NCBI GenBank assembly: GCA_023269235.1
Contig: JAHFTW010000001.1
Coordinates: 107,548 to 171,547, forward strand
Reading direction: 5' to 3'
Length of the DNA: 64,000 nt
Source of the DNA: Thermoplasmata archaeon
GTDB lineage: Archaea; Thermoplasmatota; E2; JACPAO01; JAHFTW01
Position numbers and translations under genes: made by a program. Below, piece after piece: positions 44,624 through 54,786 of this stretch (its first letter is position 1; every line of letters begins with the position of its first letter). The notes below the pieces were generated by a model, which saw only the letters and a program-made list of their open reading frames with translations, was not told the DNA's origin and searched no databases.

Positions 44624-46225
44624 ATGCGTCCCGCCCGACTCTCCCGTCTCGCCTTCGGTCTAGCCCTGTTCGTCCTCCTCGCCGGCTGCACGGCCACGCA
44701 GCCGTCCGCTTCGACGTCCTCGACGACGACCTCTGCGCGCGACGCGGCGGTCTCCGACTGCCTCGGTTCCCTCCGGGGCGTGGACCTCCAGCACGCCACC
44801 CTTGCGGATCTGCAGGCCGCGCTCGCTGCGGGCACCTTCACGAGCGTCCAGCTCGTGGACGCCTACGCCGCCCGCATCGCCGCCTACGATTCCGTCCAGG
44901 GGCCGGGCCCCAAGCTGAACGCGGTCCAGGAGGTGAGCGCCACCGCCCGCGCGCAGGCCGCCCAGATGGACCAGGAGCGTGCCGCCGGCCACCTGCGCGG
45001 CCCCCTGCACGGCATCCCCATCCTTCTCAAGGACAACGTCGGCACGATGGACGAGCCGACGACCGCGGGCTCCATCGCGCTCGCCACCAACGTCCCGCCC
45101 GCCGACGCCACCCTCACCGCCCGCCTGCGCGTGGCCGGCGCCATCATCCTCGGCAAGACCCACCTCTCCGAGTTCGCCAACTGGATGGCCGAGGGGATGC
45201 CGAACGGCTACAGCTCGCTCGGCGGCCAGGTCCACAACGCCTACACAGGCGGCGACCCGAGCGGCTCGTCCAGCGGCTCCGGCGTCGCGGGCTCCATGGC
45301 GTTCGCCACCGTCACGATCGGCACCGAGACCTCCGGCAGCATCCTCGGGCCCAGCGACGCCAACAGCCTCGTCGGCGTCAAGCCCACGACCGGGCTCGTG
45401 AGCCGCGCCGGCGTCATCCCGCTCGCCGCCAACTTCGACACGCCGGGCCCCATGGGGCGCCACGTCGCCGACGTCGCCGCGGTCCTGGGAGCCATCGCCG
45501 GCCCCGACGCAAAGGACGCGCAGACCGCCGCAGGCGGCTCGCATCTCCCGCCGGGCGGCGACTACACGGCGGGCCTGTCCGTGGACACCGTGAGGGGCGT
45601 CCGCATTGGCTACGACTCGACGTCCAGCGGCGCGCTCTACACGCGGGCGCTCGACGACCTGCGCGCCGCGGGCGCCACGCTCGTCCCCGTGGACCCGGGG
45701 CTTCTGCCGACCGCCGGCGTGCTGGAGCTCGCCGTCATCTTCAACGAGTTCAAGCAGAACCTCAACGCCTACCTCGTGACCCAGGCCGGCCCCAACCTGC
45801 CGGTGTCGGACCTGACCGGCATCATCCTCTACAACCAGCAGCACGCGGACAAGATCCCGTACGGCCAGGACCATCTCATCGAGTCCGACGTGATGCCCGG
45901 CGACTCCATCACGGCGGCCAACGCGGCGACGCCCATCATCCTCGCCAACCGCGCGGTCGCGGACAAGCTGTTCTCCGACAACGGCATCGAGGCCATCGTC
46001 GGCCCCAGCCTGGACTTCGTTTCGGTCGGTGCAGCGGCCGGTTACCCGACCGTCATCGTCCCCGCCGGCTACGACGGCCACGACCCGCAGGGGTTGAGCT
46101 TCTTCGGCCCCGCCTGGAGCGAGGCGAAGCTGCTGGGTTACGCGTACGCCTACGAGCAAGCGAGCCTGCGCCGCGAGCCGCCGACCACCATCACGCCGAC
46201 GCTGCTGAACGGGGTCTGCGCCTAG
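44624..46225 (+). CDS. Amidase-signature lipoprotein
   Basis: The protein has 533 residues from the ATG that makes a lipoprotein signal peptide with lipobox 'L-L-A-G-C' (Cys22), then a Ser/Thr linker. The amidase-signature Ser-Ser-Lys triad is evident: Lys in 'GIPILLKDNVGT', the Ser-rich loop 'GGDPSGSSSGSGVAGSMAFATVTIGTETSGSI', the latter containing the nucleophile region. Members hydrolyse amides such as glutamine amide, nitrile-derived amides or peptide amides. The lipidated, extracytoplasmic location suggests scavenging of external amides. It is complete and similar in length to secreted bacterial amidases, so lateral origin is possible. It is convergent with pgk. Confidence 0.87.
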   Translation: MRPARLSRLAFGLALFVLLAGCTATQPSASTSSTTTSARDAAVSDCLGSLRGVDLQHATLADLQAALAAGTFTSVQLVDAYAARIAAYDSVQGPGPKLNAVQEVSATARAQAAQMDQERAAGHLRGPLHGIPILLKDNVGTMDEPTTAGSIALATNVPPADATLTARLRVAGAIILGKTHLSEFANWMAEGMPNGYSSLGGQVHNAYTGGDPSGSSSGSGVAGSMAFATVTIGTETSGSILGPSDANSLVGVKPTTGLVSRAGVIPLAANFDTPGPMGRHVADVAAVLGAIAGPDAKDAQTAAGGSHLPPGGDYTAGLSVDTVRGVRIGYDSTSSGALYTRALDDLRAAGATLVPVDPGLLPTAGVLELAVIFNEFKQNLNAYLVTQAGPNLPVSDLTGIILYNQQHADKIPYGQDHLIESDVMPGDSITAANAATPIILANRAVADKLFSDNGIEAIVGPSLDFVSVGAAAGYPTVIVPAGYDGHDPQGLSFFGPAWSEAKLLGYAYAYEQASLRREPPTTITPTLLNGVCA

Positions 46226-46242
46226 GCCCGGTCCCCGCGGCG

Positions 46243-47418
<1,176 letters not shown>

Positions 47419-47472
47419 CGCGCCGGCCACCCCGCGCGGGGTTTCAAGGCTTGGCCCCGCGGCCCGCCCGAC

Positions 47473-47484
47473 TCCCTTAAACCG
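47473..47484 (+). promoter_or_regulatory. TATA box of the nop5-flpA operon
   Basis: The element tcccttaaaccg lies 22-33 bases before the GTG at 47506 and fits the window-wide leaderless promoter pattern. Confidence 0.55.
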
Positions 47485-47505
47485 AGGCCGGACCTGGACC
47501 CCGTC

Positions 47506-48831
47506 GTGGCCCGCCCGGTCTGGTTCGAGAAAGGCTCCGACATCACCGTCGTCGCCGACCACCTGCAGGCCTCTGCCGAGGCCGCCGTCGCCCCGCTCGC
47601 CTTCGAGCCGCGCGCCCTGCCCGGCAGCGCGTCGCCCGCCACCCTCCACCAGGCCGCCCTGCTGCGCGCACGCCGCCTTCTGACCGTCAGCCACGCCGAG
47701 CAGGACCGCATCCTCTCGCAGGAGGTCAACGCCATCGACGACCTCGTGCGCACGGCCAACCTGCTCGTCGAGCGCCTACGCGAATGGTACGCCCTGCACG
47801 CCCCCGAGGCGACCCGGCACGTCACGGACGCCAAGGAGCTCGCGAACCTCGTCGCGACGCACGGCGACCGCGCCAACGTCATGGCCGCCCTCAAGCAGGC
47901 CGACGTCGCCACCACGAGCCTGGGCACCGACCTCGACCCGGCCGACCTTGCCGTCATCCAGGGCTTCGCGGCCGCCCTGCAAGGCGTCCACGCCTCGTGG
48001 GCCGCGCTTGAGGCCCGTGTCGGCGGCCTCATGGAGACCGTCGCCCCCAACGTCGCCTCCGTCGTCGGTCCCGTCATCGGCGCGCGCCTCATCGCCCTGA
48101 GCGGCGGCCTGAACCGCCTCGCCACCTGGCCCGCCGGCACCGTCCAGCTGCTTGGCGCCGAGACCGCGCTCTTCCGCCACCTCAAGGAGGGCACCAAGCC
48201 CCCGAAGCACGGCATCCTGTTCCAGCATCCGCTCGTCCACCTGGCCCCGCCCTGGCAGCGCGGCCCCACGGCGCGCGCCCTCGCCCTCGCCGCCGCCACC
48301 GGCGCCAAGGCCGACGCGTTCACGAAGAACGACCTCCGCGCGTTCCTCAAGACGCAGCTTGACAACGACCTCGCGCGCGTCGCGAAGCGCAAGATGCCCT
48401 CGCGCGACGCCGGCTTCGGCCGCTACCCTCCCGGCCGGGGCACCGGCCCGCGCGGCCCCCCCGGCGCCGCCCCGCGCCAATGGAACCGCGGCCCGCCCAG
48501 CGACGGCCCACGCGGCCCGCCGCGCTCGTTCGACGGACCTCGCGGACCTCCGCGCTCCTTCGATGGCCCCCGCGGGCCCCCCCGCTCCTTCGATGGTCCG
48601 CGTGGACCGCCCCAGGATGGCCCGCGCTCCTTCGACGGACCGCGCAGCCAGCCGCCCCGCTCCTTCGATGGTCCCCGGGGCCCCCCGCGCGACGGCCCTG
48701 CCGCTCCCTACAAGCCGCGCGGCCCCGGAGCCGGCGGTTCAGGCGCCGGAGCGCCGTGGAAGCGCAAGCCGCAAGGCGCCTTCCGCGGCACCAACGCGCC
48801 CGCCAAGCCGCCCGGCAAGGGAGGTGCGTGA
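47506..48831 (+). CDS. Nop5 (Nop56/58-like) C/D-box sRNP protein with GPRGPP-repeat tail
   Basis: The protein has 441 residues from GTG. After an N-terminal domain with a coiled-coil segment (~75-170), the NOP domain reads '[69 protein letters not shown]' (hallmarks G-x-x-x-G-A-R-L-I, P-A-x-T-V-Q-x-L-G-A-E, P-K-x-G-x-L-F/I-x-H). It binds box C/D guide RNA with L7Ae and docks fibrillarin, which is encoded next. From ~residue 305 the tail is disordered with at least five near-repeats of '[10 protein letters not shown]', giving an RGG-like basic tail. Short Lys-rich tails are common in archaeal Nop5; this long Gly/Pro/Arg one is not. Confidence 0.93.
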   Translation: MARPVWFEKGSDITVVADHLQASAEAAVAPLAFEPRALPGSASPATLHQAALLRARRLLTVSHAEQDRILSQEVNAIDDLVRTANLLVERLREWYALHAPEATRHVTDAKELANLVATHGDRANVMAALKQADVATTSLGTDLDPADLAVIQGFAAALQGVHASWAALEARVGGLMETVAPNVASVVGPVIGARLIALSGGLNRLATWPAGTVQLLGAETALFRHLKEGTKPPKHGILFQHPLVHLAPPWQRGPTARALALAAATGAKADAFTKNDLRAFLKTQLDNDLARVAKRKMPSRDAGFGRYPPGRGTGPRGPPGAAPRQWNRGPPSDGPRGPPRSFDGPRGPPRSFDGPRGPPRSFDGPRGPPQDGPRSFDGPRSQPPRSFDGPRGPPRDGPAAPYKPRGPGAGGSGAGAPWKRKPQGAFRGTNAPAKPPGKGGA

Positions 48832-49490
48832 TGCGCACGATTGGCCTCACCGGCTGCTACGACGACAAGGGGTTCCTGTGGACCGAGAACAAGGTCCCCG
48901 GCCACGCCGTGTACGGCGAGAAACTGCGCAAGGCGATGGGCCGCGAGTATCGCAACTGGAACCCGCACCGCAGCAAGCTCGCCGCGCTCGTGCGCAAGGA
49001 CCCCACGACGCCGTGGTTCGGCCCGAAGGACGACGTCCTGTACCTCGGCGCCGCCTCGGGCACGACCGTGAGCCACGTCAGCGACATCGTCTCCGGCTCC
49101 GTCTTCGCGGTCGAGTTCAGCCCGCGCTCCGTACGCGACCTGCTGTGGAACATCGAGCCGCGCCAGAACGTCGTCCCCATCCTCGAGGACGCCGGCGCCC
49201 CCGAACGCTACGCCGCCTACATCGCGCAGCCCGTCAACGTGCTGGTGCAGGACATCGCCCAGCGCCACCAGGTCGAGATCTTCCTGCGCAACCTGCCGTT
49301 CCTGCGCCCGGGCGGCCTCGGCATCCTCGTCGTGAAGGCGCGCAGCATCAACGTCAGCCAGCCGCCCGCCGCCATCTACGACGAGGTCGCGCGCAAGCTG
49401 ACGGCCGCCGGCCTGGTCATCGAGCGCAAGGTGGACCTCCACCCGTTCGAGCTCGACCACATGGCCTTCGTGGTGCGCAAGGCAGCGTGA
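48831..49490 (+). CDS. flpA: Fibrillarin-like rRNA/tRNA 2'-O-methyltransferase
   Basis: The protein has 219 residues. The ATG shares one base with the nop5 stop (TGATG). Fibrillarin motifs are 'YREWNPxRSKLAA'-type 'YRNWNPHRSKLAALV', the SAM loop 'VLYLGAASGTTVSHVSDIV', 'VFAVEFSPRSVRDLL', 'NVVPILEDAGAPERY' and 'VLVQDIAQ', with catalytic Lys/Asp/Lys/His positions ending at 'HPFELDHMAFV'. It methylates ribose 2'-OH of rRNA and tRNA at sites chosen by C/D guide RNAs. The operon with nop5 is the standard archaeal arrangement. Confidence 0.96.
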   Translation: MRTIGLTGCYDDKGFLWTENKVPGHAVYGEKLRKAMGREYRNWNPHRSKLAALVRKDPTTPWFGPKDDVLYLGAASGTTVSHVSDIVSGSVFAVEFSPRSVRDLLWNIEPRQNVVPILEDAGAPERYAAYIAQPVNVLVQDIAQRHQVEIFLRNLPFLRPGGLGILVVKARSINVSQPPAAIYDEVARKLTAAGLVIERKVDLHPFELDHMAFVVRKAA

Positions 49491-49494
49491 GCCG

Positions 49495-50463
49495 ATGGAG
49501 CTCAAGGGCAAGCGCATCCTCGTCACCGGCGGGGCCGGCTTCATCGGCAGCCACGCCGTGGACCGGCTCGTTGCCGAGGGCGCCGTCGTCACGGTCCTCG
49601 ACAACCTGAGCGGCGGGCGTGAGGAGTTCCTGGCCCCGTCGCGCGGCAATATCATGTTCGTCCGGGGCGACTGCGGAGACAAGACGACCCTCGACCGTCT
49701 CTTGCCCGGCATGGACGCGGTGTGGCACCTCGCCGCCAACCCCGACGTGCGCTCGGGCGAGACCGACCCGTTCGCGCACTACGACCAGAACATCCGCGTC
49801 ACGTACGAGGTCCTCGAGGGGATGCGCCGCCACCGGGTGCGGACGCTCGTCTTCACCAGCACGAGCACCGTGTACGGCCGCGCCAGCGTCCTGCCGACGC
49901 CCGAGGAGTACGGCCCGCTGCTACCCATCAGCGTCTACGGCGCCTGCAAGCTTGCCTGCGAGGCGCTCATCGCCTCGTTCGCCGGCACCTTCGGCCTGCA
50001 CGCGTTCCTGTTCCGCTTCGCCAACGTCGTCGGCCCCCGCTCGACGCACGGCGTCATCGTGGACTTCGTGCGCAAGCTGCGCGCCGACCCAGAGCGTCTC
50101 GAGATCCTCGGCGACGGGCGGCAGATGAAGAGCTACGTCCTCGTCGAGGACACCGTCGCCGGCATGGTGCATGCCGTCCGCCACACGCCCCTTCCAGCAG
50201 GCGCCGACGGCTCCTGCCACCCGTACAACATCGGCTCCCTCGACGGCATCGACGTCGTCACCCTCGCGAACCTCGTCGCGGCCGAGATGAAGCTGACGCC
50301 GAGGCACGTCTTCACGGGGGGCGCGGCCGACGGCGGCGGCTGGAAGGGCGACGTCAAGGTCATGGGCCTCGCGGTCGGCAAGCTCCAACGGCTCGGCCCG
50401 GGCTGGACGCCGCGCCACGGCAGCGCCGACGCGGTCCGGCTCACGGCACGTTCGCTGCTCTGA
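49495..50463 (+). CDS. NAD-dependent sugar epimerase/dehydratase (GalE-like)
   Basis: The protein has 322 residues. The extended SDR fold has the NAD loop 'RILVTGGAGFIGSHAVDRLV', 'VTVLDNLSGGR', 'VWHLAANPDVRSGETDP', the catalytic Ser/Thr in 'FTSTSTVYGRA' and the Tyr-x-x-x-Lys in 'SVYGACKLACEALI'. It is likely a UDP- or GDP-hexose 4-epimerase or a related sugar-nucleotide enzyme serving glycans of envelope proteins. It begins four bases after flpA and is probably co-transcribed, though functionally unrelated to the sRNP genes. Confidence 0.88.
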   Translation: MELKGKRILVTGGAGFIGSHAVDRLVAEGAVVTVLDNLSGGREEFLAPSRGNIMFVRGDCGDKTTLDRLLPGMDAVWHLAANPDVRSGETDPFAHYDQNIRVTYEVLEGMRRHRVRTLVFTSTSTVYGRASVLPTPEEYGPLLPISVYGACKLACEALIASFAGTFGLHAFLFRFANVVGPRSTHGVIVDFVRKLRADPERLEILGDGRQMKSYVLVEDTVAGMVHAVRHTPLPAGADGSCHPYNIGSLDGIDVVTLANLVAAEMKLTPRHVFTGGAADGGGWKGDVKVMGLAVGKLQRLGPGWTPRHGSADAVRLTARSLL

Positions 50464-50575
50464 CGGGCGTTTGCTCCTCTTGACAACAACCTTCAAGTCG
50501 TCGCGCCGGGCAGGCGGCGTCATGGACGATGGCCAACGACAAGGTTTAGGTTCGGTCCAGGAGTGGTGAAGGGCG
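50464..50575 (+). promoter_or_regulatory. Intergenic region with promoter of the heme protein gene
   Basis: The region holds no gene. The element aaggtttagg (50541-50550) lies ~26-35 bases before the ATG at 50576 and fits a TATA box. A further A/C-rich stretch (ttgacaacaacc) near 50480-50491 has no clear role. Confidence 0.45.
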
Positions 50576-52066
50576 ATGGTCCCCTCCAGGTGGCTGGCGT
50601 TCGCGGCGTTGGCGCTCCTCGCCACGGCAGGCGTCGCCGTCGGGTTGGGCGGCGAGGCCGGGCCCATCCCGGTCGCGAACTCCATCTGCTACGGTTGCCA
50701 CGCGGGCGACAACCCGCCGCTGCGCGCCATGTCCCAGCTCATCACGCCGGACACGACCTCGGCCAAGATCGGCTCCTCCTTCGACTACGCCGTCACCGTG
50801 CAGAACGTCTGGGAGGCCGAGTTCCGCTACACTGCCCCGGTGATCGACCTTGGCGGTGCGCCGAGCCTGCAGTTCAGCCCCAGCGTGCCGGACTACGACA
50901 ACGCCACCGACCTGGTCGTGCAGTTCCCGACTGACCCCACCGTGACCCAAGGTTCCGCCTCGGCGGACTTCGCCGTCCCCGGGGGCGCCTCCAGCCTCAC
51001 CGTGGTCCTAACGCCGGGCGATGCGAGCTCCACGAGCGGTCCTGACGTCACGCTCACCGTGTCCGGAGGCAGTGCGCCTGCGCAGACCATCAACGCCGCG
51101 CAGGGGGGCGGGGCCGAGACCTTCACCGCCTCGGGCGCCGACGCCGCCGCGTACTCCGGCGTGCTCCTGCACGTGGGCGCCACGGTCCCACGCGTGGATT
51201 CGGGCTCTGTCCCCCCGCGCGTCTTCGTCACGCCCGTGCCCGTCACCGTCGAGGTGCGCGCCAAGTTCGACCTCACGGGCCTCACGAAGCTCGCTCAGCC
51301 TATCGCCCAGGTCATCCCGGCGCACGGCAGTGCCATCGTGAGCTGGCCTCTGAAGGTGGCCGGCGAGCCGGGGGCCAACGAGGTCGTGCGCCTCTGGGTC
51401 AACACGACGGCCTTCTTCAAGCACGCCCGCGCCGAGGCCCCCGACCAGCCGAACTGGGGCAACTTCACGGAGCCCGACACGCGCGACCAGCTTACCCCTC
51501 TCGTGCTCACCGTCACGAAGAAGGGCGACAACCTCGTCCTCGCGCCGCAGGGCGGCACCACCATCGTGCGCCCCACCATCCAGAACGGCGCCACCATGGC
51601 CACCCTGAGCGAGGCCATCGGCTATGCCTCCGCGTTCCTCCTCGTCTCGAGCATCTGGTCGGGAGGCATGTTCGGCAAGGCGAGCCGTCGCTCGCTCAAC
51701 AGCGTCTTCGGCTCCGCCAAGCGCCGTGTGGCGTTCCACAATTTCCTGAGCTACGGCATCATCCTGGCCGCCGTCGTCCACATGGTGCTGTTCCTCATCG
51801 AGAGCTTCTACGACATCACCCTCGGCCTCATCTGGGGAGGCGTCGCCATCCTCGCGATGCTCGGCCTCGGCGTCACGGGCGCTTTGCAGGTGCCGATGAT
51901 CCGCAAGTGGAGCTACGGCTCCTGGCGCTGGACGCACTACGGCATGACCATCGCCGTCATCCTGTTCACCATCCTGCACATGCTCCTCGACGGCGTCCAC
52001 TTCGCCGACGTGCAGAGCGCGCTGCATTGGACCAACCCGTTCCCGACCACCGGCGGCTCGGCCTAG
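50576..52066 (+). CDS. Membrane c/b-type heme protein: secreted CxxCH domain fused to four-helix cytochrome-b-like module
   Basis: The protein has 496 residues. A signal peptide or N-anchor (1-22) is followed at once by a heme-c site C38-Y-G-C41-H42, then ~280 residues of beta-sandwich extracytoplasmic domain(s). The last ~160 residues contain four to five TM helices with paired His in 'VAFHNFLSYGIILAAVVHMVLFL' and 'WTHYGMTIAVILFTILHMLLDGVH'. The two histidine pairs are spaced as heme-b ligands of ferric-reductase or cytochrome-b561-like cores. The pairing suggests an electron path across the membrane to or from an external heme c. The adjacent copper oxidase could be its partner. No known named family is asserted. 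Confidence 0.72.
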   Translation: MVPSRWLAFAALALLATAGVAVGLGGEAGPIPVANSICYGCHAGDNPPLRAMSQLITPDTTSAKIGSSFDYAVTVQNVWEAEFRYTAPVIDLGGAPSLQFSPSVPDYDNATDLVVQFPTDPTVTQGSASADFAVPGGASSLTVVLTPGDASSTSGPDVTLTVSGGSAPAQTINAAQGGGAETFTASGADAAAYSGVLLHVGATVPRVDSGSVPPRVFVTPVPVTVEVRAKFDLTGLTKLAQPIAQVIPAHGSAIVSWPLKVAGEPGANEVVRLWVNTTAFFKHARAEAPDQPNWGNFTEPDTRDQLTPLVLTVTKKGDNLVLAPQGGTTIVRPTIQNGATMATLSEAIGYASAFLLVSSIWSGGMFGKASRRSLNSVFGSAKRRVAFHNFLSYGIILAAVVHMVLFLIESFYDITLGLIWGGVAILAMLGLGVTGALQVPMIRKWSYGSWRWTHYGMTIAVILFTILHMLLDGVHFADVQSALHWTNPFPTTGGSA

Positions 52067-52142
52067 ACCGTCCCGGTCGCCGCCGTCGAGGCGCCCGCCT
52101 CTTCGACAAGCCCTATAACGCGACGGGGACCTCGATGGCGCC

Positions 52143-53504
52143 ATGCAGGCCCCTACCCTGTTGATGGCCACCTTCGTCACCTTCGCCTTCCTGGGCGGGT
52201 GCATGGGCGGCTCGACCGTGGACACGAGCGACGCGCCGCGCGTCGTGGAGTACGAGCTCGTCGTCCATGCCGGCCTCTCCGACACGATGCAGCTGTACGA
52301 GAAGAACGACGGCAGCTACAGCAAGGCGGTCGCCATCACCTTCCAGACCCCCGACGCCGACCCGAACCCGCAGACCATGCCGGGGCCCGAGATCCGCGTC
52401 AAGGAAGGCGACACCGTCGTCATCCACGTCCTCAACCTCAACGGCCTCACGCACACGCTGCACCTGCACGGCGGCCTCATCCCCTGGGACCAGGACGGGA
52501 TGGACTTCCTCACCCAGAACCCCATCATGAACGGCGGGGAGTTCAACTACACGTTCCCCAACCTGAAGGCGGGCACCTACTGGTACCACTGCCACGTGGA
52601 CGGGGCGCACCACATCGACTTCGGCATGTACGGCGCCTTCATCGTCGAGGAGCGCCACCCCGCCGTCCCGCACGACCGCGAGTACACCCTCATGCTGGAC
52701 GAGGTGGACAACTGCCACGTCCACGGCAACGCCGACCCTCTGCCCTCCCCGGTCCCCGGCGGCGGTAACCAGGAGCCGACGCCCGACACGCAGACGCAGA
52801 CGCAGTGCTACTACCGCTTCCTCCTCGACAACCTGGCGCAGAACCAGTTGGTGAATTCGGTAGGGACGCAGACCGGAGGCGCCCAGCAGGCCACGGGCAG
52901 CCCGGACTGCGCCGCCGTCGAGCAGGCCGCCGCCAACCTCCCGGAGCCCGAGCGCAGCAACCTCCTCGTCCTCGTCGGCTGCGCCCCCGCGCACGCGCAT
53001 GGCACGCCGCCGCCGCAGCAGACGCCGCGCGTCTGGTGGCCGGAGACCTCGCCCGTGTACAACCCCGTGTACAACACGTTCGTCATCAACGGCAAGGCGT
53101 TCCCCGACTCCCCGGTCTTCCCAGTCAAGAGCGGCGAGACGGTCCTGTTCCGCCTCATCAACGTCGGCAACGAGTGGCACGCCTTCCACCTGCACGGCCA
53201 CACCATGTGGGTCACGCACAAGGACGGCTATGCGTGGGTCGGAGGCCAACAGGGCATGGACACCATCTCCATCGGGCCGGGCGAACGCTACGACGTGGTC
53301 GTCCACATGGACAACCCCGGCCTCTGGATGATGCACGACCAGAACGGCCTGACCAACACCAACGACAACGTCGCCCCGGGCGGCATGATGGCCTGCATGG
53401 CCTACGACGGGTTCCACGGCGCGCCGGTGTTCGAGTTCCAGCGCTCGCTCGACTGCAACACCTACGCGATGGACAACATCCTGGGCGAGCACCACCACGG
53501 CTAA
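52143..53504 (+). CDS. Two-domain multicopper oxidase lipoprotein
   Basis: The protein has 453 residues, with lipobox 'F-L-G-G-C' (Cys20). Copper motifs are H104-T-L-H107-L-H109-G in domain 1, then 'WYHCHVDGAHHIDFGM' with H149-C150-H151, H156 or H157 and M162, which combines type 3 and type 1 ligands. Domain 2 has H346-A-F-H349-L-H351-G-H and a late His398. The type 1 site therefore lies in domain 1 and no C-terminal H-C-H motif exists. This is the two-domain (laccase/nitrite-reductase-like) organisation, not the three-domain one. An insertion rich in Cys/Gln/Pro separates the domains (~190-290), and the protein ends H-H-H-G. A TATA (ccctataacg) lies ~22-31 bases upstream. The substrate is unknown. 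Confidence 0.87.
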   Translation: MQAPTLLMATFVTFAFLGGCMGGSTVDTSDAPRVVEYELVVHAGLSDTMQLYEKNDGSYSKAVAITFQTPDADPNPQTMPGPEIRVKEGDTVVIHVLNLNGLTHTLHLHGGLIPWDQDGMDFLTQNPIMNGGEFNYTFPNLKAGTYWYHCHVDGAHHIDFGMYGAFIVEERHPAVPHDREYTLMLDEVDNCHVHGNADPLPSPVPGGGNQEPTPDTQTQTQCYYRFLLDNLAQNQLVNSVGTQTGGAQQATGSPDCAAVEQAAANLPEPERSNLLVLVGCAPAHAHGTPPPQQTPRVWWPETSPVYNPVYNTFVINGKAFPDSPVFPVKSGETVLFRLINVGNEWHAFHLHGHTMWVTHKDGYAWVGGQQGMDTISIGPGERYDVVVHMDNPGLWMMHDQNGLTNTNDNVAPGGMMACMAYDGFHGAPVFEFQRSLDCNTYAMDNILGEHHHG

Positions 53505-53605
53505 ACGCGCGCTTGCGCGGAGGCCCTCGGCCCACCTCTCGGCATCGCGCGCCTTCGACGACGCGGCCACAGCCCTTTTCTGGGGCCGCCCGCCATGGAG
53601 GGCCG

Positions 53606-53791
53606 ATGGCAGACCTGGAATGGGGCGACGTCGTCCTCATCGGCGTGGTGGCGACCCTGGGCTTCACGCTCTTGTCCTACGCCTACTCGGCGCTGATGAA
53701 CAAGAAGAACTGGACGTACCAGGTCAAGTCCAAGCCGGCCAAAAAACCCGAGGGCCCTCCCGCCGAGGGCGCCTCCCCGCCCACGAAGTGA
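53606..53791 (+). CDS. Small single-TM protein downstream of the copper oxidase
   Basis: The protein has 61 residues. A short acidic start ('MADLEWGDVV') leads into one TM helix (~9-30, 'VLIGVVATLGFTLLSYAYSAL') and a basic/Pro-rich cytoplasmic tail ('NKKNWTYQVKSKPAKKPEGPP'). The size and layout resemble small accessory subunits of membrane complexes. It is 100 bases past the copper oxidase and convergent with tmk. The function is unknown. Confidence 0.6.
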   Translation: MADLEWGDVVLIGVVATLGFTLLSYAYSALMNKKNWTYQVKSKPAKKPEGPPAEGASPPTK

Positions 53792-53795
53792 GCGG

Positions 53796-54410
53796 CTAGG
53801 CGAGCGCCTTGCGGACCGCGGCGAGCGCGTCGCGCGCCAGCGCGGCCGCGTCCTGGTCCGCGTCGAGAATCGTGAACCGCTCGGGCTCCGTCTTGGCGAG
53901 CTCCAGGTAGGCGCGGCGCACCTTGCCGAGGAACTCCGCCTTCTCGTACGGCGAGCGCGCGGAACGACCCGTCGTGCGTGCCACGGCCTTCACAGGGTCG
54001 GCGTCGAACAGGAGCACGCGGTCCGGCAAGGGGCACCAGCCGTCGTGCATCCGGCGCATCTGCTCCATGGAGAGGGCACCGCCAAGCGTCACCGACTGGT
54101 AGGCGAGCGTGGAGTGCAGGAAGCGGTCGCACAGCACGGGGCGTCCGGCGGCCAACGCGGGCTCGATCTCGGCGCCAACGTGGCGGACGCGGTCGGCGAC
54201 GAAGAGGTGCAGCGTCGCGAGTGGCGGCCAGCCTTCGGTGATGGAGCGGCGCACCCACTCGCCGGACGGGCCGGCCGACTCCTCGCGCGTCGCGAGGGGG
54301 TCGAGGCCGTCGGACGCGAGCGCTTTGGCGATCATGGCGAGCGTGCTCGACTTGCCGGAGCCGTCGATGCCCTCGAAGACAACGAACCGGCCGCGGCGGG
54401 GCGAGGTCAT
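53796..54410 (-). CDS. tmk: Thymidylate kinase
   Basis: The protein has 204 residues. The P-loop 'FVVFEGIDGSGKSSTLAMIAKAL', the acceptor-site 'DRFLHSTLAYQSVTLGG' (D-R-x-x-x-S-x-x-A-Y-Q) and the LID-region Arg residues in 'RTTGRSARSPYE' identify dTMP kinase. It makes dTDP. Its ATG overlaps the stop of the upstream Lys/Ala-rich zinc-motif gene (ATGA), so both are one transcript read leftward from the bidirectional promoter near 54760. Confidence 0.92.
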   Translation of the reverse strand: MTSPRRGRFVVFEGIDGSGKSSTLAMIAKALASDGLDPLATREESAGPSGEWVRRSITEGWPPLATLHLFVADRVRHVGAEIEPALAAGRPVLCDRFLHSTLAYQSVTLGGALSMEQMRRMHDGWCPLPDRVLLFDADPVKAVARTTGRSARSPYEKAEFLGKVRRAYLELAKTEPERFTILDADQDAAALARDALAAVRKALA

Positions 54411-54727
54411 TTTCCGAGGTGGCTGTGGATGCCGCAGTAGGTCGAGCCCAGGCGCGGCGTGTTCTGGCAGGGGGAGCCGAACGGGTCGAAGGCGGGGCAG
54501 CCCTTGCCGACGGGGGCCTTGGGCTTGGCGCCCTTGGAGGGCTTGGCCGCCTTGGCCGTGGCCTTGGTGGGCTTGGGGGCGGGCTTGGCCGGCGCCTTGA
54601 CGGCCTTCGCGGGGGCCTTGGCCGCCTTCTTCACAGGGGCGGGCTTGGCGGCCGACTTCGGGGCCGGCTTCGCGGCGGATTTGGACGCCGGTTTGGCGAC
54701 CGGCTTCTTGGAGGACTTGGAGACCAT
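54407..54727 (-). CDS. Lys/Ala/Pro-rich (histone-H1-like) protein with C-terminal CCCH zinc motif
   Basis: The protein has 106 residues. Residues 1-75 are almost only Lys, Ala, Pro, Ser and Val, with 'K-x-A-x-K-P-A-P-K' repeats like eukaryotic linker-histone tails. The end is a compact motif C-x9-C-x10-C-x2-H ('CPAFDPFGSPC…YCGIH'), exactly the spacing found inside the AP-endonuclease-fold fusion at 38.4-39.8 kb. It probably binds nucleic acid through the basic tail, with zinc holding the small C-terminal knot. It is translationally coupled to tmk. Confidence 0.75.
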   Translation of the reverse strand: MVSKSSKKPVAKPASKSAAKPAPKSAAKPAPVKKAAKAPAKAVKAPAKPAPKPTKATAKAAKPSKGAKPKAPVGKGCPAFDPFGSPCQNTPRLGSTYCGIHSHLGK

Positions 54728-54752
54728 GAGGGGACCGCGAGCGCATTCCCGG

Positions 54753-54767
54753 TTCCGATTTATAACT
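54753..54767. promoter_or_regulatory. Bidirectional TATA region between the zinc-motif gene and the MaoC gene
   Basis: The core gatttataac is A/T-rich on both strands. It lies ~26-35 bases before the minus-strand ATG at 54727 and ~22-30 bases before the plus-strand GTG at 54787. One element could therefore serve both leaderless genes. Confidence 0.5.
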
Positions 54768-54786
54768 GCGACACCCTGGGAGAAGC

